From: Thalassobaculum litoreum DSM 18839
Lineage (GTDB): Bacteria; Pseudomonadota; Alphaproteobacteria; Thalassobaculales; Thalassobaculaceae
DNA length: 64,000 nt
Assembly: GCF_900102465.1 (NCBI RefSeq)
Contig: NZ_FNBW01000009.1
Span: 124,001-188,000, forward strand
Reading direction: 5' to 3'
Below the pieces are notes generated by a model, which ran no database searches, was not told the origin of the DNA, and saw only the letters and a list, made by a program, of their open reading frames with translations. The position numbers and the translations under genes are program-made. Positions 44,391-53,698 of the stretch are shown in pieces. The number at the start of each line of letters is the position of its first letter. Positions within the stretch are counted from its first letter, which is position 1.

Positions 44391-45197
44391 ATGACCGACA
44401 CCGACACCACGTCCATTTCCGCAGCCATCACCGGCGAGACCGTCAAACAGGCCTCCGCCGAGTTGTCCGACCTGCTGAAGCTGCGCACCTATCCCTTCGG
44501 TATGAAGCTGTTCGAGGATGTGGAGGAGATGAAGGCGGTGCCGGGCGTGCGCACGCCGATGGACGGCATCCCCTTCACCACCTGCCAGCTCGTCACCCAG
44601 GTCCGCACCGCCGGGTTCACCCTTGGGATCGTCAAGGACAACCTGCGGCCGAACGCGAGCTGCGGCGCCAATATCGGGCTGGAGGAGGTGCCGGAACGGC
44701 TGGCCTCGGGCGAGCAGATGACCGGGGTCTGGTTCGACAACCAGGAGGCGGCGAAGAAGCACCAGGCGGAGATGCCGCGGGTGGCGCCGGGGCGGTATTC
44801 CGGCCTCTGTGCCTCGCCCCTGCGTACCGGGCGGCTGGATCCGCCGGACGTGTGCCTGTTTTATGCCTCGCCGGGACAGATGATCCTGTTCATCAACGGG
44901 CTGCAGTTCAAAGACTACCGGCGCTACGACTTCACGATCACCGGCGAGAGCGCCTGCGCCGACAGTTGGGGCCGGGCGCTGAGCACGAGGCAGACTAGCC
45001 TGTCCATCCCCTGCTACGCCGAGCGGCGCTATGGCGGGGTGGCGGACGACGAGTTGCTGATGGCCTGCCCGCCGGACGAATTCCTGCGCGGAGTGGAGGG
45101 GCTGAAAGGCCTGTCGAAGAACGGCCTGCGCTATCCCTACCCCCCGTTCGGCGCCTTCGCCGACCCGGCGATCGGGATGTCGAAGAGCTACGGCTGA
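44391..45197 (+). CDS. DUF169 family protein
   Basis: A 268-residue cytoplasmic protein resembling DUF169: LRTYPFGMKLFEDVEEM, TTCQLVTQVRTAGFTLGI, a conserved Cys pair (ASCGANIGLE; ESACADSWG) and ARYSGLC-like GRYSGLCASPLRTGRL. DUF169 proteins are found in aromatic-acid and CoA-ester gene neighbourhoods and in anaerobes, with no proven activity. It shares a divergent promoter region with a CoA transferase, a link worth noting. The ATG has GGGAG upstream. Confidence 0.8.
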   Translation: MTDTDTTSISAAITGETVKQASAELSDLLKLRTYPFGMKLFEDVEEMKAVPGVRTPMDGIPFTTCQLVTQVRTAGFTLGIVKDNLRPNASCGANIGLEEVPERLASGEQMTGVWFDNQEAAKKHQAEMPRVAPGRYSGLCASPLRTGRLDPPDVCLFYASPGQMILFINGLQFKDYRRYDFTITGESACADSWGRALSTRQTSLSIPCYAERRYGGVADDELLMACPPDEFLRGVEGLKGLSKNGLRYPYPPFGAFADPAIGMSKSYG

Positions 45198-45215
45198 CGA
45201 GGAGCTGTTTGAGCC

Positions 45216-46445
45216 TCAGCTCTGCAGCGTCTTCAGCCGAAGCGTGCCGAGCAGCAGGAACCCCGCCACGCCAGCCAGGATCCACAGGGACAGATCGAAG
45301 CTGTGGGTGGCGTCGTACACCAGGCCCAGCAGGATCGGGCCGCCGGCGCCGCCGACTTCGGCAGCGGAGAAGAACAGCCCGCTCGCCGTGCCGGCACGCT
45401 CCTCGCCCACGCCCTTGGTCTCCACCAGGGTCAGGATCGCCACCGTCATCAGCGAGGACCGCGCGATACCCTGCAGCGCCAGACCGATGGTCAGCGCCGG
45501 CTGGCCGGCGACCCAGAGCAGCAGGCAGGCGAGTACCGCCCCCGCCGCCAGCAGCCCCAACACCAGATGGCGGCGCTCGGGTGTCGCCAGACGCGGAATG
45601 GTCAGCGACGCGACGATCCCGATCAGGGTCGGCACCGTCGCCCAGTACCCGGCTTCAACCGGCGTCATGCCGCCGACCCGCAGGATCTCCGGCAGCCAGT
45701 TGTTCAGCCCGTGGTTCAGGGCGAAGATCGCCACGCTCATGGCCAAGAGCAGACGCACCGCCGGCAGGCGCACCAGTTCGCCGATGACCTCCTTCTGCGG
45801 TCGCGGTTTGGCGGCGGAGGCCGGCGGGTCGTGACGGCGCGCCGCCGGCAGACTGGCGATCGCCAACCACGTGCAGGCGCCAAACGCCGCAACGGCCGAC
45901 CACAGCAGCAGCACCGCGCGCCAGTCCCCGTCGAAATACGGCATCAGCACCGAGTTGGTCAGCGACAGCGCGACGATCGAGCCGATCGCCGGACCGGTGA
46001 TGTAGATGCCCATGGCGAAGCCGCGGTCGCTGCCCTTGAACCAGCGGGCGATCTCCTTCGGCGCGCCGGCCGACACGATAGGGCCGCCGATTCCGAAGAT
46101 CGCCACGGCGACGAACAGCATGACGGCACTGTCGGCCACGCCGCGCAGCAGGCCGGACAGGGCGACGATCATGGCGCCGAGAAAGATCGCCCGGCGCGCG
46201 CCGACCCGGTCGAGGAAGCTGCCGCCGGGAACCGCCGCCACGATATAGGTGAGCTGCCAGATGCCCAGCACCCCGCCCATGGCGGTGTGGCTGATCTCCA
46301 GGTCGCGGGTGATCGGGCCGATGATGGGCGCAAGGCCGGCGATGGTCAGCCCGAAGCAGAAATACGCCGTCCAGACGCCGAACAGGATCGCCCAGCGGAT
46401 ACGCGGCGCCGGGGGTTCGGCGCTCACCGCCGCGTCTTCACTCAT
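45216..46445 (-). CDS. MFS transporter
   Basis: A 409-residue membrane protein with twelve helices. The MFS loop motif between helices 2 and 3 is FLDRVGARRAIFLGA, and helix 1 starts WAILFGVWTAYFCFGLTIAG. It resembles CynX/NarK- or oxalate-formate-type carriers, but the solute is unknown. It follows the acyl-CoA ligase by 40 bp in the same direction and likely imports that enzyme's acid substrate. Confidence 0.9.
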   Translation of the reverse strand: MSEDAAVSAEPPAPRIRWAILFGVWTAYFCFGLTIAGLAPIIGPITRDLEISHTAMGGVLGIWQLTYIVAAVPGGSFLDRVGARRAIFLGAMIVALSGLLRGVADSAVMLFVAVAIFGIGGPIVSAGAPKEIARWFKGSDRGFAMGIYITGPAIGSIVALSLTNSVLMPYFDGDWRAVLLLWSAVAAFGACTWLAIASLPAARRHDPPASAAKPRPQKEVIGELVRLPAVRLLLAMSVAIFALNHGLNNWLPEILRVGGMTPVEAGYWATVPTLIGIVASLTIPRLATPERRHLVLGLLAAGAVLACLLLWVAGQPALTIGLALQGIARSSLMTVAILTLVETKGVGEERAGTASGLFFSAAEVGGAGGPILLGLVYDATHSFDLSLWILAGVAGFLLLGTLRLKTLQS

Positions 46446-46485
46446 CTGTCGGTCCCATTTGGCCTTCCGGAAGGCCGAGACCGCC

Positions 46486-48120
46486 TTACTGTGCGGCCGT
46501 CGGCAGGACGTGATCCTTGAACCGCTCGCGCAGGGTCAGCTTCGACAGCTTGCCGGTCGCGGTATGGGGAAGATCGTCGACGAAAACCACGTCGTCCGGC
46601 AACCACCACTTTGCGACCTTGTCGGAGAGATAGGCGCGGATGTCCTCCGGCGTGGCCGTCCTGCCCTGTTCCAGGCGGGCCACCAGCAGCGGTCGCTCGC
46701 CCCATTTCGGATGGGCGGCGGCGATCACCGCGCATTCGGCGATGGCCGGATGGCCGAGTGCCGCTCCCTCCAGGTCGAGGGAGCTGATCCACTCGCCCCC
46801 GGACTTGATGACGTCCTTGGTACGGTCGACGATGTAGAGGAAGCCGTGCACGTCGATCTTGGCGACGTCGCCGGTGCGCATCCATCCCTCGTCGTCGAAG
46901 ACGGCCGCACTGGCCTCGGCGTCGCCGAAATAGCCGTCCATGACGCCATGGCCCCGCACCAGCAGTTCGCCGAAGGCGACGCCGTCATGGGGCAGGCGGT
47001 CGCCCGCCTCGTCCACGATCTTCAGCTCGCAGCCGAACATGCGGCGGCCCTGGCTGGTCTTGAAGGCGCGCTTCTCCGCCTCCGGCAGGGCGTTCAGGGA
47101 CGGGCCCATGGTCGTGAGCGTTCCAACCGGGCTCATCTCCGTCATGCCCCAGCCGTGCACGACGCGGACGCCGAAATCGACCTCGAACTCGCGGATCATC
47201 GGCTCCGGAGCGGCCGAGCCGCCGATCACCACCACGTCGAATCCGGTCGGCTTGCGGCCCTGCTTGCGCATCTCGCCGAGCAGGCCGAGCCACACGGTTG
47301 GCACGCCCCAGGCCGAGGTCACCGCCTCCTCTTCCATCAGCCGGAACAGGTTCTCGCCGTCCAGCTTCGGCCCCGGCATGACGATCCGGGTGCCGGTCAG
47401 CGGCATGGCATAGGGCAGTCCCCAGGCGTTGACGTGGAACAGCGGCACCACCGGCAGGATGCTGTCCGTCGGGGTCAGCCCGACCTCGGTGGCGATCGCC
47501 ATCAGCCCGTAGGAATGCAGCAGGGTCGAACGATGGGTGTAGAGCACGCCCTTGGGGTGGCCGGTGGTGCCCGAGGTGTAGCAGATCCCGCTGGCGGTAC
47601 GCTCGTCGAAGACCGGCCAGTCGATCTCGGCCGGCTGTTCGGCCAGCAGCGCCTCATAGGCCAAGGCGCCCTCCAGCCCGTGGGTCTCGTCGCCGAGCAC
47701 CACGTAGCGCAGCCCCTTCGGCAGCCTGTCGCGCAACCCCTGGACCAGGGGCACGAAGGTGGCGTCGAGGAACAGCACCTTGTCCTCGGCGTGGCCGACC
47801 ACATAGACGATCTGCTCGGCGAAGAGACGCGGGTTGATGGTGTGGCAGACCGCGCCGATCCCGGAGATCCCGTAATACAGCTCCAGGTGCCGGTAGCCGT
47901 TCCAGGCCAGAGTCGCCACCCGGTCGCCCGGGCCGATGCCGAGCTTGCGCAGGGCCCCGGCAAGCTGGGCCGCACGTCCCGCCAGATCCTTGTAGGTATA
48001 TCGGTGCCGGTCGCCCTCGACCCGGGCCGAGACGATCTCCTGGTCCCCGCGGATCTCCGCCGCATAGGTGACGATGTCGGAGATCATCAGCGGCCGGTCC
48101 ATCATCTGGCCCTGCAGCAT
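46486..48120 (-). CDS. AMP-dependent acyl-CoA ligase, AlkK/DmdB-like
   Basis: A 544-residue adenylate-forming enzyme. It starts [20 protein letters not shown], like medium-chain ligase AlkK. The P-loop is [14 protein letters not shown], the A5 motif [11 protein letters not shown], the A7 motif [12 protein letters not shown], and the catalytic Lys is in [13 protein letters not shown]. Close relatives include AlkK and the methylmercaptopropionyl-CoA ligase DmdB, so the substrate is a short- or medium-chain carboxylate. RBS GGGAGG is upstream. It probably forms an operon with the MFS gene. Confidence 0.92.
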   Translation of the reverse strand: MLQGQMMDRPLMISDIVTYAAEIRGDQEIVSARVEGDRHRYTYKDLAGRAAQLAGALRKLGIGPGDRVATLAWNGYRHLELYYGISGIGAVCHTINPRLFAEQIVYVVGHAEDKVLFLDATFVPLVQGLRDRLPKGLRYVVLGDETHGLEGALAYEALLAEQPAEIDWPVFDERTASGICYTSGTTGHPKGVLYTHRSTLLHSYGLMAIATEVGLTPTDSILPVVPLFHVNAWGLPYAMPLTGTRIVMPGPKLDGENLFRLMEEEAVTSAWGVPTVWLGLLGEMRKQGRKPTGFDVVVIGGSAAPEPMIREFEVDFGVRVVHGWGMTEMSPVGTLTTMGPSLNALPEAEKRAFKTSQGRRMFGCELKIVDEAGDRLPHDGVAFGELLVRGHGVMDGYFGDAEASAAVFDDEGWMRTGDVAKIDVHGFLYIVDRTKDVIKSGGEWISSLDLEGAALGHPAIAECAVIAAAHPKWGERPLLVARLEQGRTATPEDIRAYLSDKVAKWWLPDDVVFVDDLPHTATGKLSKLTLRERFKDHVLPTAAQ

Positions 48121-48278
48121 CGCCCATTCCTCCCAATGCTTTTTTGTCTCTTATGCCCACCAGCTAACTACGCCACCGCCCGGCCTGTCGAGATCGACGG
48201 CGAACGGTCGGGCCGTCAGGTGCCGGTTGAGCTTGGCATCGGGCAGTTGCCGCAATGGGCGCGGGCGTGACGTCGGAA

Positions 48279-48665
48279 TCAGTCGTCGGCGGAAACGACG
48301 CGGAACGGCAGCACCGTGCCCCGCGGCTCCTCCGGCTCCGGCGGCGAGAGCGCGCGGGCGATATCCTCCAGCGCGTCTTCCAGATGGGCCGGCAGGGCGA
48401 GACCCGCGCCGCGCAGGTTGCGGGCAAGCCGCTCGGCCCCTTCGGCGAGCCCGTCGTCGAGCGGCACCCCGGCCTCCTTGGCGAGGGTGGCAAGCTGGGC
48501 GATGGTCTGCACCAGCAGCACGGACCGCCGGTCGGCCGGCACCTCGATCCCCACGGTCAGCCGGGTCGGCGCCGGCGCCGCCTCGACGGTCTCGGGTGTG
48601 GAGTCCAGGGCCGGTTCCTCGGCCTTGCGACCAGGGTGCAAGAGAACTACGCGGTCGTCCGTCAC
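48279..48665 (-). CDS. hypothetical protein
   Basis: A 128-residue soluble protein beginning MTDDRVVLLHPGRKAEEPAL. A disordered Pro/Glu-rich first 35 residues precede a helical part (SVLLVQTIAQLATLAKEAGV; AEGAERLARNLRGAGLALP) and end in VLPFRVVSADD. No family is recognised. Codon use resembles its neighbours. It lies 158 bp upstream of the acyl-CoA ligase in the same direction. Confidence 0.6.
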   Translation of the reverse strand: MTDDRVVLLHPGRKAEEPALDSTPETVEAAPAPTRLTVGIEVPADRRSVLLVQTIAQLATLAKEAGVPLDDGLAEGAERLARNLRGAGLALPAHLEDALEDIARALSPPEPEEPRGTVLPFRVVSADD

Positions 48666-49013
48666 GCTGCGTCCCCTTCCCGCTGGTTGTCGTGTCCGTG
48701 CCGAATCGCTTCGATTCTACGGAGTCGCGCCCGCTCTGTCGACATTGTGGAAGCGAGGCGCGGGAAGGGAGGGAAATGCCAGGGCGAGCCCTTCCAGGTT
48801 CCGTACGCCTCGAGCCTTGCCCCGGCACAAGGCCGGAGTGTGGCTGGCGGCGGAACGTTGGAAGAAAATCCGGGCGTCATCGCCCCATCACATTGACGTG
48901 AGAGCATGGGGTTGTTCCCGCCCGGCCCTATGACGCAGGTCTTGCCGTGCCGCGATCCGGGTTACCTTGCTGACGCCGGCACAACGACCGGGACGACTAG
49001 AGGAGAAAAAAGA
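48666..49013. other. 348-bp intergenic region, no gene seen
   Basis: The region separates the divergent hypothetical and cytochrome c' genes. It contains a small palindrome (GCCTTG 48814-48819 with CAAGGC 48828-48833 around CCCCGG) of the same flavour as the window's other intergenic palindromes. Open frames here are short and lack support. Confidence 0.6.
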
Positions 49014-49448
49014 ATGAAGATGTTTTCGACGCTTGCCATGGCGGCCGCCCTCGGCATGACCATGGTCGCCGGCGCTGCGTTTGCCGATGTCGTCGACGAG
49101 CGGGTCAAGGGCTTCAAGGCGCATGGCGACAACCTGAAGGCGGTGAAGGCCGCGGTCGACTCCGGCAATGCGTCCGCCGCCGTCGAACCGGCCAAGGCGA
49201 TGGTCGTCTTCGCCAAATCCATCCCTTCGCGGTTCCCCGAAGGCTCCGGGACCGGCGACACCCGCGCCCTGCCGGCGATCTGGTCCGACTGGGCCGGTTT
49301 CGAGAAGGCCGCCGCGGACCATCTCGCCGCGGTGCAGAAGCTGGAAGCCGTGGCCGAAGCCGGCGATGCCGCCGCGCTGGGTGAGCAGCTCAAGGCGACC
49401 GGCGCCACCTGCGGCGCCTGCCACAAGGCCTATCGCGCCGAGAAGTGA
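49014..49448 (+). CDS. cytochrome c' (class II cytochrome c)
   Basis: A 144-residue periplasmic haem protein. The signal peptide MKMFSTLAMAAALGMTMVAG, then AAFA, is followed by a four-helix-bundle sequence and the C-terminal haem site CGACHKAYR near residue 133. The haem motif at the extreme C-terminus is diagnostic. Cytochromes c' bind NO and protect against nitrosative stress. The ATG at 49014 has AGAGGAG upstream. It is convergent with a cytochrome b561-type gene that could be its redox partner. Confidence 0.92.
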   Translation: MKMFSTLAMAAALGMTMVAGAAFADVVDERVKGFKAHGDNLKAVKAAVDSGNASAAVEPAKAMVVFAKSIPSRFPEGSGTGDTRALPAIWSDWAGFEKAAADHLAAVQKLEAVAEAGDAAALGEQLKATGATCGACHKAYRAEK

Positions 49449-49481
49449 CCGCCGCGCCGTTCGGACACCGTTCGGACAAGG

Positions 49482-49513
49482 ACAGGCCGGCCCTCGCGCC
49501 GGCCTTTCCGTTT
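49482..49513. terminator. terminator after cytochrome c'
   Basis: AGGCCGGC (49484-49491) pairs with GCCGGCCT (49498-49505) around CCTCGC, followed by TTCCGTTT. It separates the convergent cytochrome genes. Confidence 0.8.
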
Positions 49514-50199
49514 CAGCCGAGCAGCGTGAGCCCGTAGGCGGCGGCGCCGCAGACGATCAGGATCGCCAGCGCCACCCACCACGGCGTCCGCCGCACGCGT
49601 GCAGGCACGTCCTTCGGCGCCAGACGCTTCATTCCGGTGAACATTGGCAGGATCAGGTCGTCGCGCAGGAAGACCATGTAGGCGATCACCGCCACCACAT
49701 GGAGGATCACCACGATCAGCAGGATGTCGAAAAGCTGATGGTGCAGGCCGGTCAGGGTGCCCGACAGGCTGGATCCGACGAGGTGATACAGAGGCCCCTC
49801 GTAAAGAATGTCGTCGTTGGCGAACAGGCCGAGGGTCGCCTGGGTTCCGACCAGCAGCAGCAGCGCCAGCACGGCGAGCGCGCCCAGCGGGTTGTGCCCG
49901 GCATGCTCCGGGTGCCGGCCGGCCAGGGTTTCGCGCAGATAGGAGACGACCGCGCCGGGACCGCGCACGAAGCTGGAGAACCGGGCGAACTCGCCGCCGA
50001 CGAAGCCCCAGATCACGCGGAACACGACCAGCGCGATGGCCGTGAGCCCGAAGCGCTCGTGCCACTCGAGCATGCCCTGCTCGCCGGTGATCCACGAGCC
50101 GGCGAGGCACAGCACCAGAGCCCAGTGAAACAGCCGCAGCGGCCGGTCCCAGACCCGGACCGGCACCACGTCGGCCGGCTTGCCGTCGTATTCGCCCAT
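49513..50199 (-). CDS. cytochrome b561-type membrane protein
   Basis: A 228-residue four-helix di-haem cytochrome b (Ni-Fe hydrogenase B-type/b561 family). VRVWDRPLRLFHWALVLCLA, with the first His ligand, MLEWHERFGLTAIALVVFRV, LTGLHHQLFDILLIVVILHV and PMFTGMK are typical. It transfers electrons from quinol to a periplasmic c-type cytochrome. The ATG at 50199 has GGGAG upstream; an extension to 50301 is antisense-like. It starts 13 bp after creatininase, at the end of that operon. Confidence 0.9.
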   Translation of the reverse strand: MGEYDGKPADVVPVRVWDRPLRLFHWALVLCLAGSWITGEQGMLEWHERFGLTAIALVVFRVIWGFVGGEFARFSSFVRGPGAVVSYLRETLAGRHPEHAGHNPLGALAVLALLLLVGTQATLGLFANDDILYEGPLYHLVGSSLSGTLTGLHHQLFDILLIVVILHVVAVIAYMVFLRDDLILPMFTGMKRLAPKDVPARVRRTPWWVALAILIVCGAAAYGLTLLG

Positions 50200-50212
50200 G
50201 AGACGCTCCCGC

Positions 50213-50959
50213 TTATGCCTCCGCCATGAAGGAGCGGTAATCCTCGACCACCCCCGCCGCACTGGCTTCCACCAATCTGGCGCCGGCTTCCGGCGTGGCA
50301 AGGAAGCTGTCGGCGCCGATGCGGCCGTCCGGGTGAATCAGTCGGTAATCCTCGGCATCGTAGAACGGACGCGGGCGCGGCGGGGCCGGGTCCATGTCTA
50401 CTTTCTTGATGTGCTCCGGGTAGGCGTACTGGGTGACGGAAATCTCCGAGGCGGTGGCGTGGCTGCCATCCCGGTCGCCATAGAGTTCCTTGCTGATCTC
50501 TTTGACGGCCGGGAAGGCGAACCAGTTGGCCAGCTTGCAGCGGACATGCGGTTGATTGGGACCGACGGCGAGGCTCTTCTCGGCATAGATCTCGCTGAAG
50601 GCGGCCGACACGGTGGCGATGTTGCCGCCGTGGCCGTTCAGGAAATAGAACCGCTCGAACCCGTTGCGCGCCAGCGACAGTACGCTGTCCCGCACCACCG
50701 CCATCAGGGTCGAGGGCCGCAGGGCGATCGAGCCCGGGAAGGCCAGGTGATGCTGGGCCATGCCGATGGAGATGGTCGGGCCGACGATGCAGCCGAGCGT
50801 CTCCGCCGCCCGGTCGGCGATCACTTCGGGACAGATGGCGTCGGTACCGAACAGGCCGTTCGGCCCGTGCTGCTCGGTCGAGCCGATGGGGATGATGATG
50901 CCCCGGTTGCCGTTGAGGTGGGCTTCCACCTCCATCCACGTCATCAACTGCAATCGCAT
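50213..50959 (-). CDS. creatininase family amidohydrolase
   Basis: A 248-residue metal-dependent amidohydrolase. The metal ligands Glu29, His31 and Asp40 lie in IPIGSTEQHGPNGLFGTDA, with the His in FLNGHGGNIA and a later Glu in SHATASEISV. Relatives include creatininase and mycofactocin/riboflavin-pathway amidases, so the substrate cannot be fixed. GAGGAG precedes the ATG. It lies between an amidase (45 bp upstream) and a cytochrome b561 gene. Confidence 0.88.
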   Translation of the reverse strand: MRLQLMTWMEVEAHLNGNRGIIIPIGSTEQHGPNGLFGTDAICPEVIADRAAETLGCIVGPTISIGMAQHHLAFPGSIALRPSTLMAVVRDSVLSLARNGFERFYFLNGHGGNIATVSAAFSEIYAEKSLAVGPNQPHVRCKLANWFAFPAVKEISKELYGDRDGSHATASEISVTQYAYPEHIKKVDMDPAPPRPRPFYDAEDYRLIHPDGRIGADSFLATPEAGARLVEASAAGVVEDYRSFMAEA

Positions 50960-51004
50960 TCCACTCTCCTCGTCAAAGCTCCGCCGTATCCCGGCCTTGC
51001 TTGC

Positions 51005-52285
51005 TTATTGATCCGCCTGAAGCGCGCGTTCGATCCAGTCCGCGACCGCCAGGGCTTTCGCGTCCTCGCCATAGCCGGTGACGATCTGCACGCCCAGGGG
51101 CAGCCCCTGGTCGCCCTTGCCCGCCGGAATGGTGACGCAGGGCCAGCGCAGCAGCGTCCAGATCTTGTTGAACAGCGGGTCGCCGGTGAAGGAAAGCCCC
51201 TCCGGCGCCTCGCCCGCCGCCGGCACGGTCAGGATCGCGTCGATCCCGTCCAGCCGCGCCGCCGCGTCGTTACGGAAGGCGTCCGCATCGGCCTGAAGCT
51301 GGTACAGCTCGGTATCGTCGATCTTGCGGCCGGCGGCGATGGTCTCGCGATAGAACTCGCTCAGCTTGTCGGCGTGGTTGTCGTATTCCCAGGCCAGCGC
51401 CCGCGCCGCCTCGGCGGTCATCAGGCGCATATGGATGTCGTCCATCTTCTCGAAAGCGGTCCAGTCGACCAGACCGACCACCGACGCCCCGGCGGTCTGC
51501 ACCGCGATCCGCACCCGCTCCATCACGTCGACCGCATCCTCCTCGATCTTGTCGGCGAAGGGCACGTGGAAGGCGAGGCGCGGGGCGGCCCCGTCGAACC
51601 CGTCGAGACGGGGTGCGGGCTCGCCGCGCAGGGCGTAGTCGAAATGGGCGATGTCGGCGACCGAGCGGGCAAAGGTGCCCACCGTATCGAGGTAGCGCGA
51701 CAGCTCCTTCACCCCGCGCCGGTCATGGGTTCCGAAGGTCGGCTTGAAGCCGACCACGCCGCAATAGGCGGCCGGCCGGATCACCGAGCCCGCCGTCTGG
51801 GTACCGAAGGCCAGCGGCACCATGAAATCGCCGACCGCCGCGGCCGAGCCGCTGGACGAGCCGCCGGGCGTATGGTCGAGCCCGTGCGGGTTGCGGGTCT
51901 TGCCCGGATTGCGCCAGGCGAACTCGGTGGACACCGTCTTGCCCATCACCACGCCGCCGGCCGACCGGGTCCGGGCGACCACGGCGGCGTCCTCCTCGGG
52001 CTGGTGGCCGACATAGATCGAGGAGCCGTAGCCGGTCGGCATGTCGGCGGTCTCGATGATGTCCTTCACCGCCACCGGCAGGCCGCCGAGCGGACCCGAC
52101 GCGGTGGAGGCGCGGGCGGCGTCGCGGGCCTGCTCCGCGTCGAGATGGATGAAGGCGCCGACCTCGCCGTCCCGCGCAGCCGCCCGTTCCAGGCAGGACT
52201 CCATCAGCGCTTCCGGCGTCAGCGTTCCGCCTTCGATGGCACGCAGGGCCTCCAGGGCACCGAGGCGATGCGGGGCGTTCGTCAT
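51005..52285 (-). CDS. amidase signature enzyme
   Basis: A 426-residue hydrolase with the Ser-Ser-Lys triad: Lys74 in LPVAVKDII, the Gly/Ser-rich TPGGSSSGSAAAVG (residues 140-152) with the cis-Ser, and the nucleophile Ser167 in FGTQTAGSVIRP. It resembles allophanate hydrolase/GatA-type amidases but is short, lacking a C-terminal domain. A carboxamide becomes a carboxylate plus ammonia. It is 5 bp after yjbQ and 45 bp before creatininase. Confidence 0.92.
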   Translation of the reverse strand: MTNAPHRLGALEALRAIEGGTLTPEALMESCLERAAARDGEVGAFIHLDAEQARDAARASTASGPLGGLPVAVKDIIETADMPTGYGSSIYVGHQPEEDAAVVARTRSAGGVVMGKTVSTEFAWRNPGKTRNPHGLDHTPGGSSSGSAAAVGDFMVPLAFGTQTAGSVIRPAAYCGVVGFKPTFGTHDRRGVKELSRYLDTVGTFARSVADIAHFDYALRGEPAPRLDGFDGAAPRLAFHVPFADKIEEDAVDVMERVRIAVQTAGASVVGLVDWTAFEKMDDIHMRLMTAEAARALAWEYDNHADKLSEFYRETIAAGRKIDDTELYQLQADADAFRNDAAARLDGIDAILTVPAAGEAPEGLSFTGDPLFNKIWTLLRWPCVTIPAGKGDQGLPLGVQIVTGYGEDAKALAVADWIERALQADQ

Positions 52286-52290
52286 GTCGG

Positions 52291-52746
52291 TCAGGCTCCC
52301 ATCAGGTGGAGAACGATGTGGCGGCGATGCGGATGCTCGCGATGTTCGTACAGATAGATCCCCTGCCAGGTACCGAGAACCGGTCGGCCGCCGGCAACGG
52401 GAATGGTCAGGGTGGTCTGGGTCAGCGCGCTGCGGATATGGGCCGGCATGTCGTCCGCTCCCTCGGTCGAATGCCGATAGAGCGTCGGGTCCCAGGGCGC
52501 CAGCTTGGCAAAGAAGCGGTCGAGATCGACCCGGACGTCCGGATCGGCGTTCTCCTGGATCAGCAGGGACGCCGAGGTGTGACGCACGAAGACCGTCAAC
52601 AGCCCGTCCGCCAGACCGGACTCGGCGACGAAGCTGCCGATCCGCTCGGTGATGTCGATCAGCCCGGCGCCCGGCGTCGCCACCGTGATCTCGCTCAGCG
52701 CCTGCCGGGTGACCTCCGAGGTGGTGATCGCGCGTTCCCTCAACAC
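52291..52746 (-). CDS. yjbQ: YjbQ (UPF0047) family protein
   Basis: A protein of about 151 residues from the widespread YjbQ/UPF0047 family (secondary thiamine-phosphate synthase in E. coli). LTVFVRHTSASLLIQENADP, the conserved VDLDRFF, HSTEGADDMPAHIRSAL and QGIYLYEHREHPHRR are diagnostic; three His form the metal site. No ATG is available: GTG at 52746 or at 52761 are the candidates, the former having GGGA 9 bp upstream. It is the first gene of the amidase-creatininase run. Confidence 0.9.
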   Translation of the reverse strand: MLRERAITTSEVTRQALSEITVATPGAGLIDITERIGSFVAESGLADGLLTVFVRHTSASLLIQENADPDVRVDLDRFFAKLAPWDPTLYRHSTEGADDMPAHIRSALTQTTLTIPVAGGRPVLGTWQGIYLYEHREHPHRRHIVLHLMGA

Positions 52747-52852
52747 CGTTGCCGTTCCCACTCCATGCTGTCCACGCGGCTTGCCCCTTCCGTCTTGTCG
52801 GCGGTCCGGGGTCTCTCTAGCCTCGGGCCACCGTATCCCGCCGGAGTACCGG

Positions 52853-53698
52853 ATGCCACGCCACATCGCATGCATGAGCTTCGATTTCGACGCGCTGTCC
52901 CTGCCGATCGCGAAGGGAACGCTCACGCCCACGCCGCTGTCGCGGGGCGAGTTCGGCCTGGTCGGTGTCGAGCGCATCCGCCGGCTGCTCAAGGTCCATC
53001 GCATCGCCGCGACGTTCTTCGTGCCGGGCCACACGATCGAGAGTTTCCCCGACGCGGTCCGCGCCCTGGTGGAGGACGGTCACGAGATCGCCTGCCACGG
53101 CTGGACCCACCGCCGGCCCTCCGCCCTGACGCAGGACGAGGAGCGCGACGAGTTGGTCCGCGCCGGTGCGGCGATCGAGCGGATCTCCGGCCGCACGCCG
53201 ACCGGCTACCGCTCCCCCTCCTGGGACCTGTCGGAGCACACCCTGGATCTGCTTCTGGAGCTCGGCTACGCTTACGATTCCAGCCTGATGGGCCACGATC
53301 ACCTGCCCTACCGATCGCGGGCCGGCGACACGGTGCCGCTGCTAGAGCCGGCCGGATTCGGGACACCGGTCGACCTGATCGAGATCCCGGTGAGCTGGAG
53401 CCTGGACGACTATCCCCATTTCGAATGGAGCGTGACCTCCGGCGGCGCACTGAACCAGGGGCTGGCCTCCTGGCGGGCGGTGCTCGATAACTGGACCGCC
53501 GATTTCGACTACATGGCCCGCACCCATGACTGGGGCGTCATCACCTACACCTTCCACCCGTTTGTCTCCGGCCGGGGCCATCGGATGATGGCGATGGAGG
53601 CGCTGATCCGGCACCTGCGCGACGGCGGCGCCGCTTTCGCAACGATGGCCGAAGTCGCGACGGAAGCCGCCGACCGGCTAGGGCCGTCGGCCGCATGA
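52853..53698 (+). CDS. polysaccharide deacetylase (NodB) family protein
   Basis: A 281-residue NodB-fold hydrolase with intact motifs: MSFDFDALSL (motif 1, Asp), EIACHGWTHRRP (H-x3-H metal site), GYRSPSWDLSEHTLDLL (motif 3), and ITYTFHPFVSGRGH (motif 5 His). No signal peptide is seen, suggesting a cytoplasmic or non-classical role such as amide hydrolysis (PuuE-like) rather than cell-wall deacetylation. The ATG at 52853 has GGAG upstream. Its stop overlaps the DNA glycosylase start (ATGA). Confidence 0.88.
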   Translation: MPRHIACMSFDFDALSLPIAKGTLTPTPLSRGEFGLVGVERIRRLLKVHRIAATFFVPGHTIESFPDAVRALVEDGHEIACHGWTHRRPSALTQDEERDELVRAGAAIERISGRTPTGYRSPSWDLSEHTLDLLLELGYAYDSSLMGHDHLPYRSRAGDTVPLLEPAGFGTPVDLIEIPVSWSLDDYPHFEWSVTSGGALNQGLASWRAVLDNWTADFDYMARTHDWGVITYTFHPFVSGRGHRMMAMEALIRHLRDGGAAFATMAEVATEAADRLGPSAA

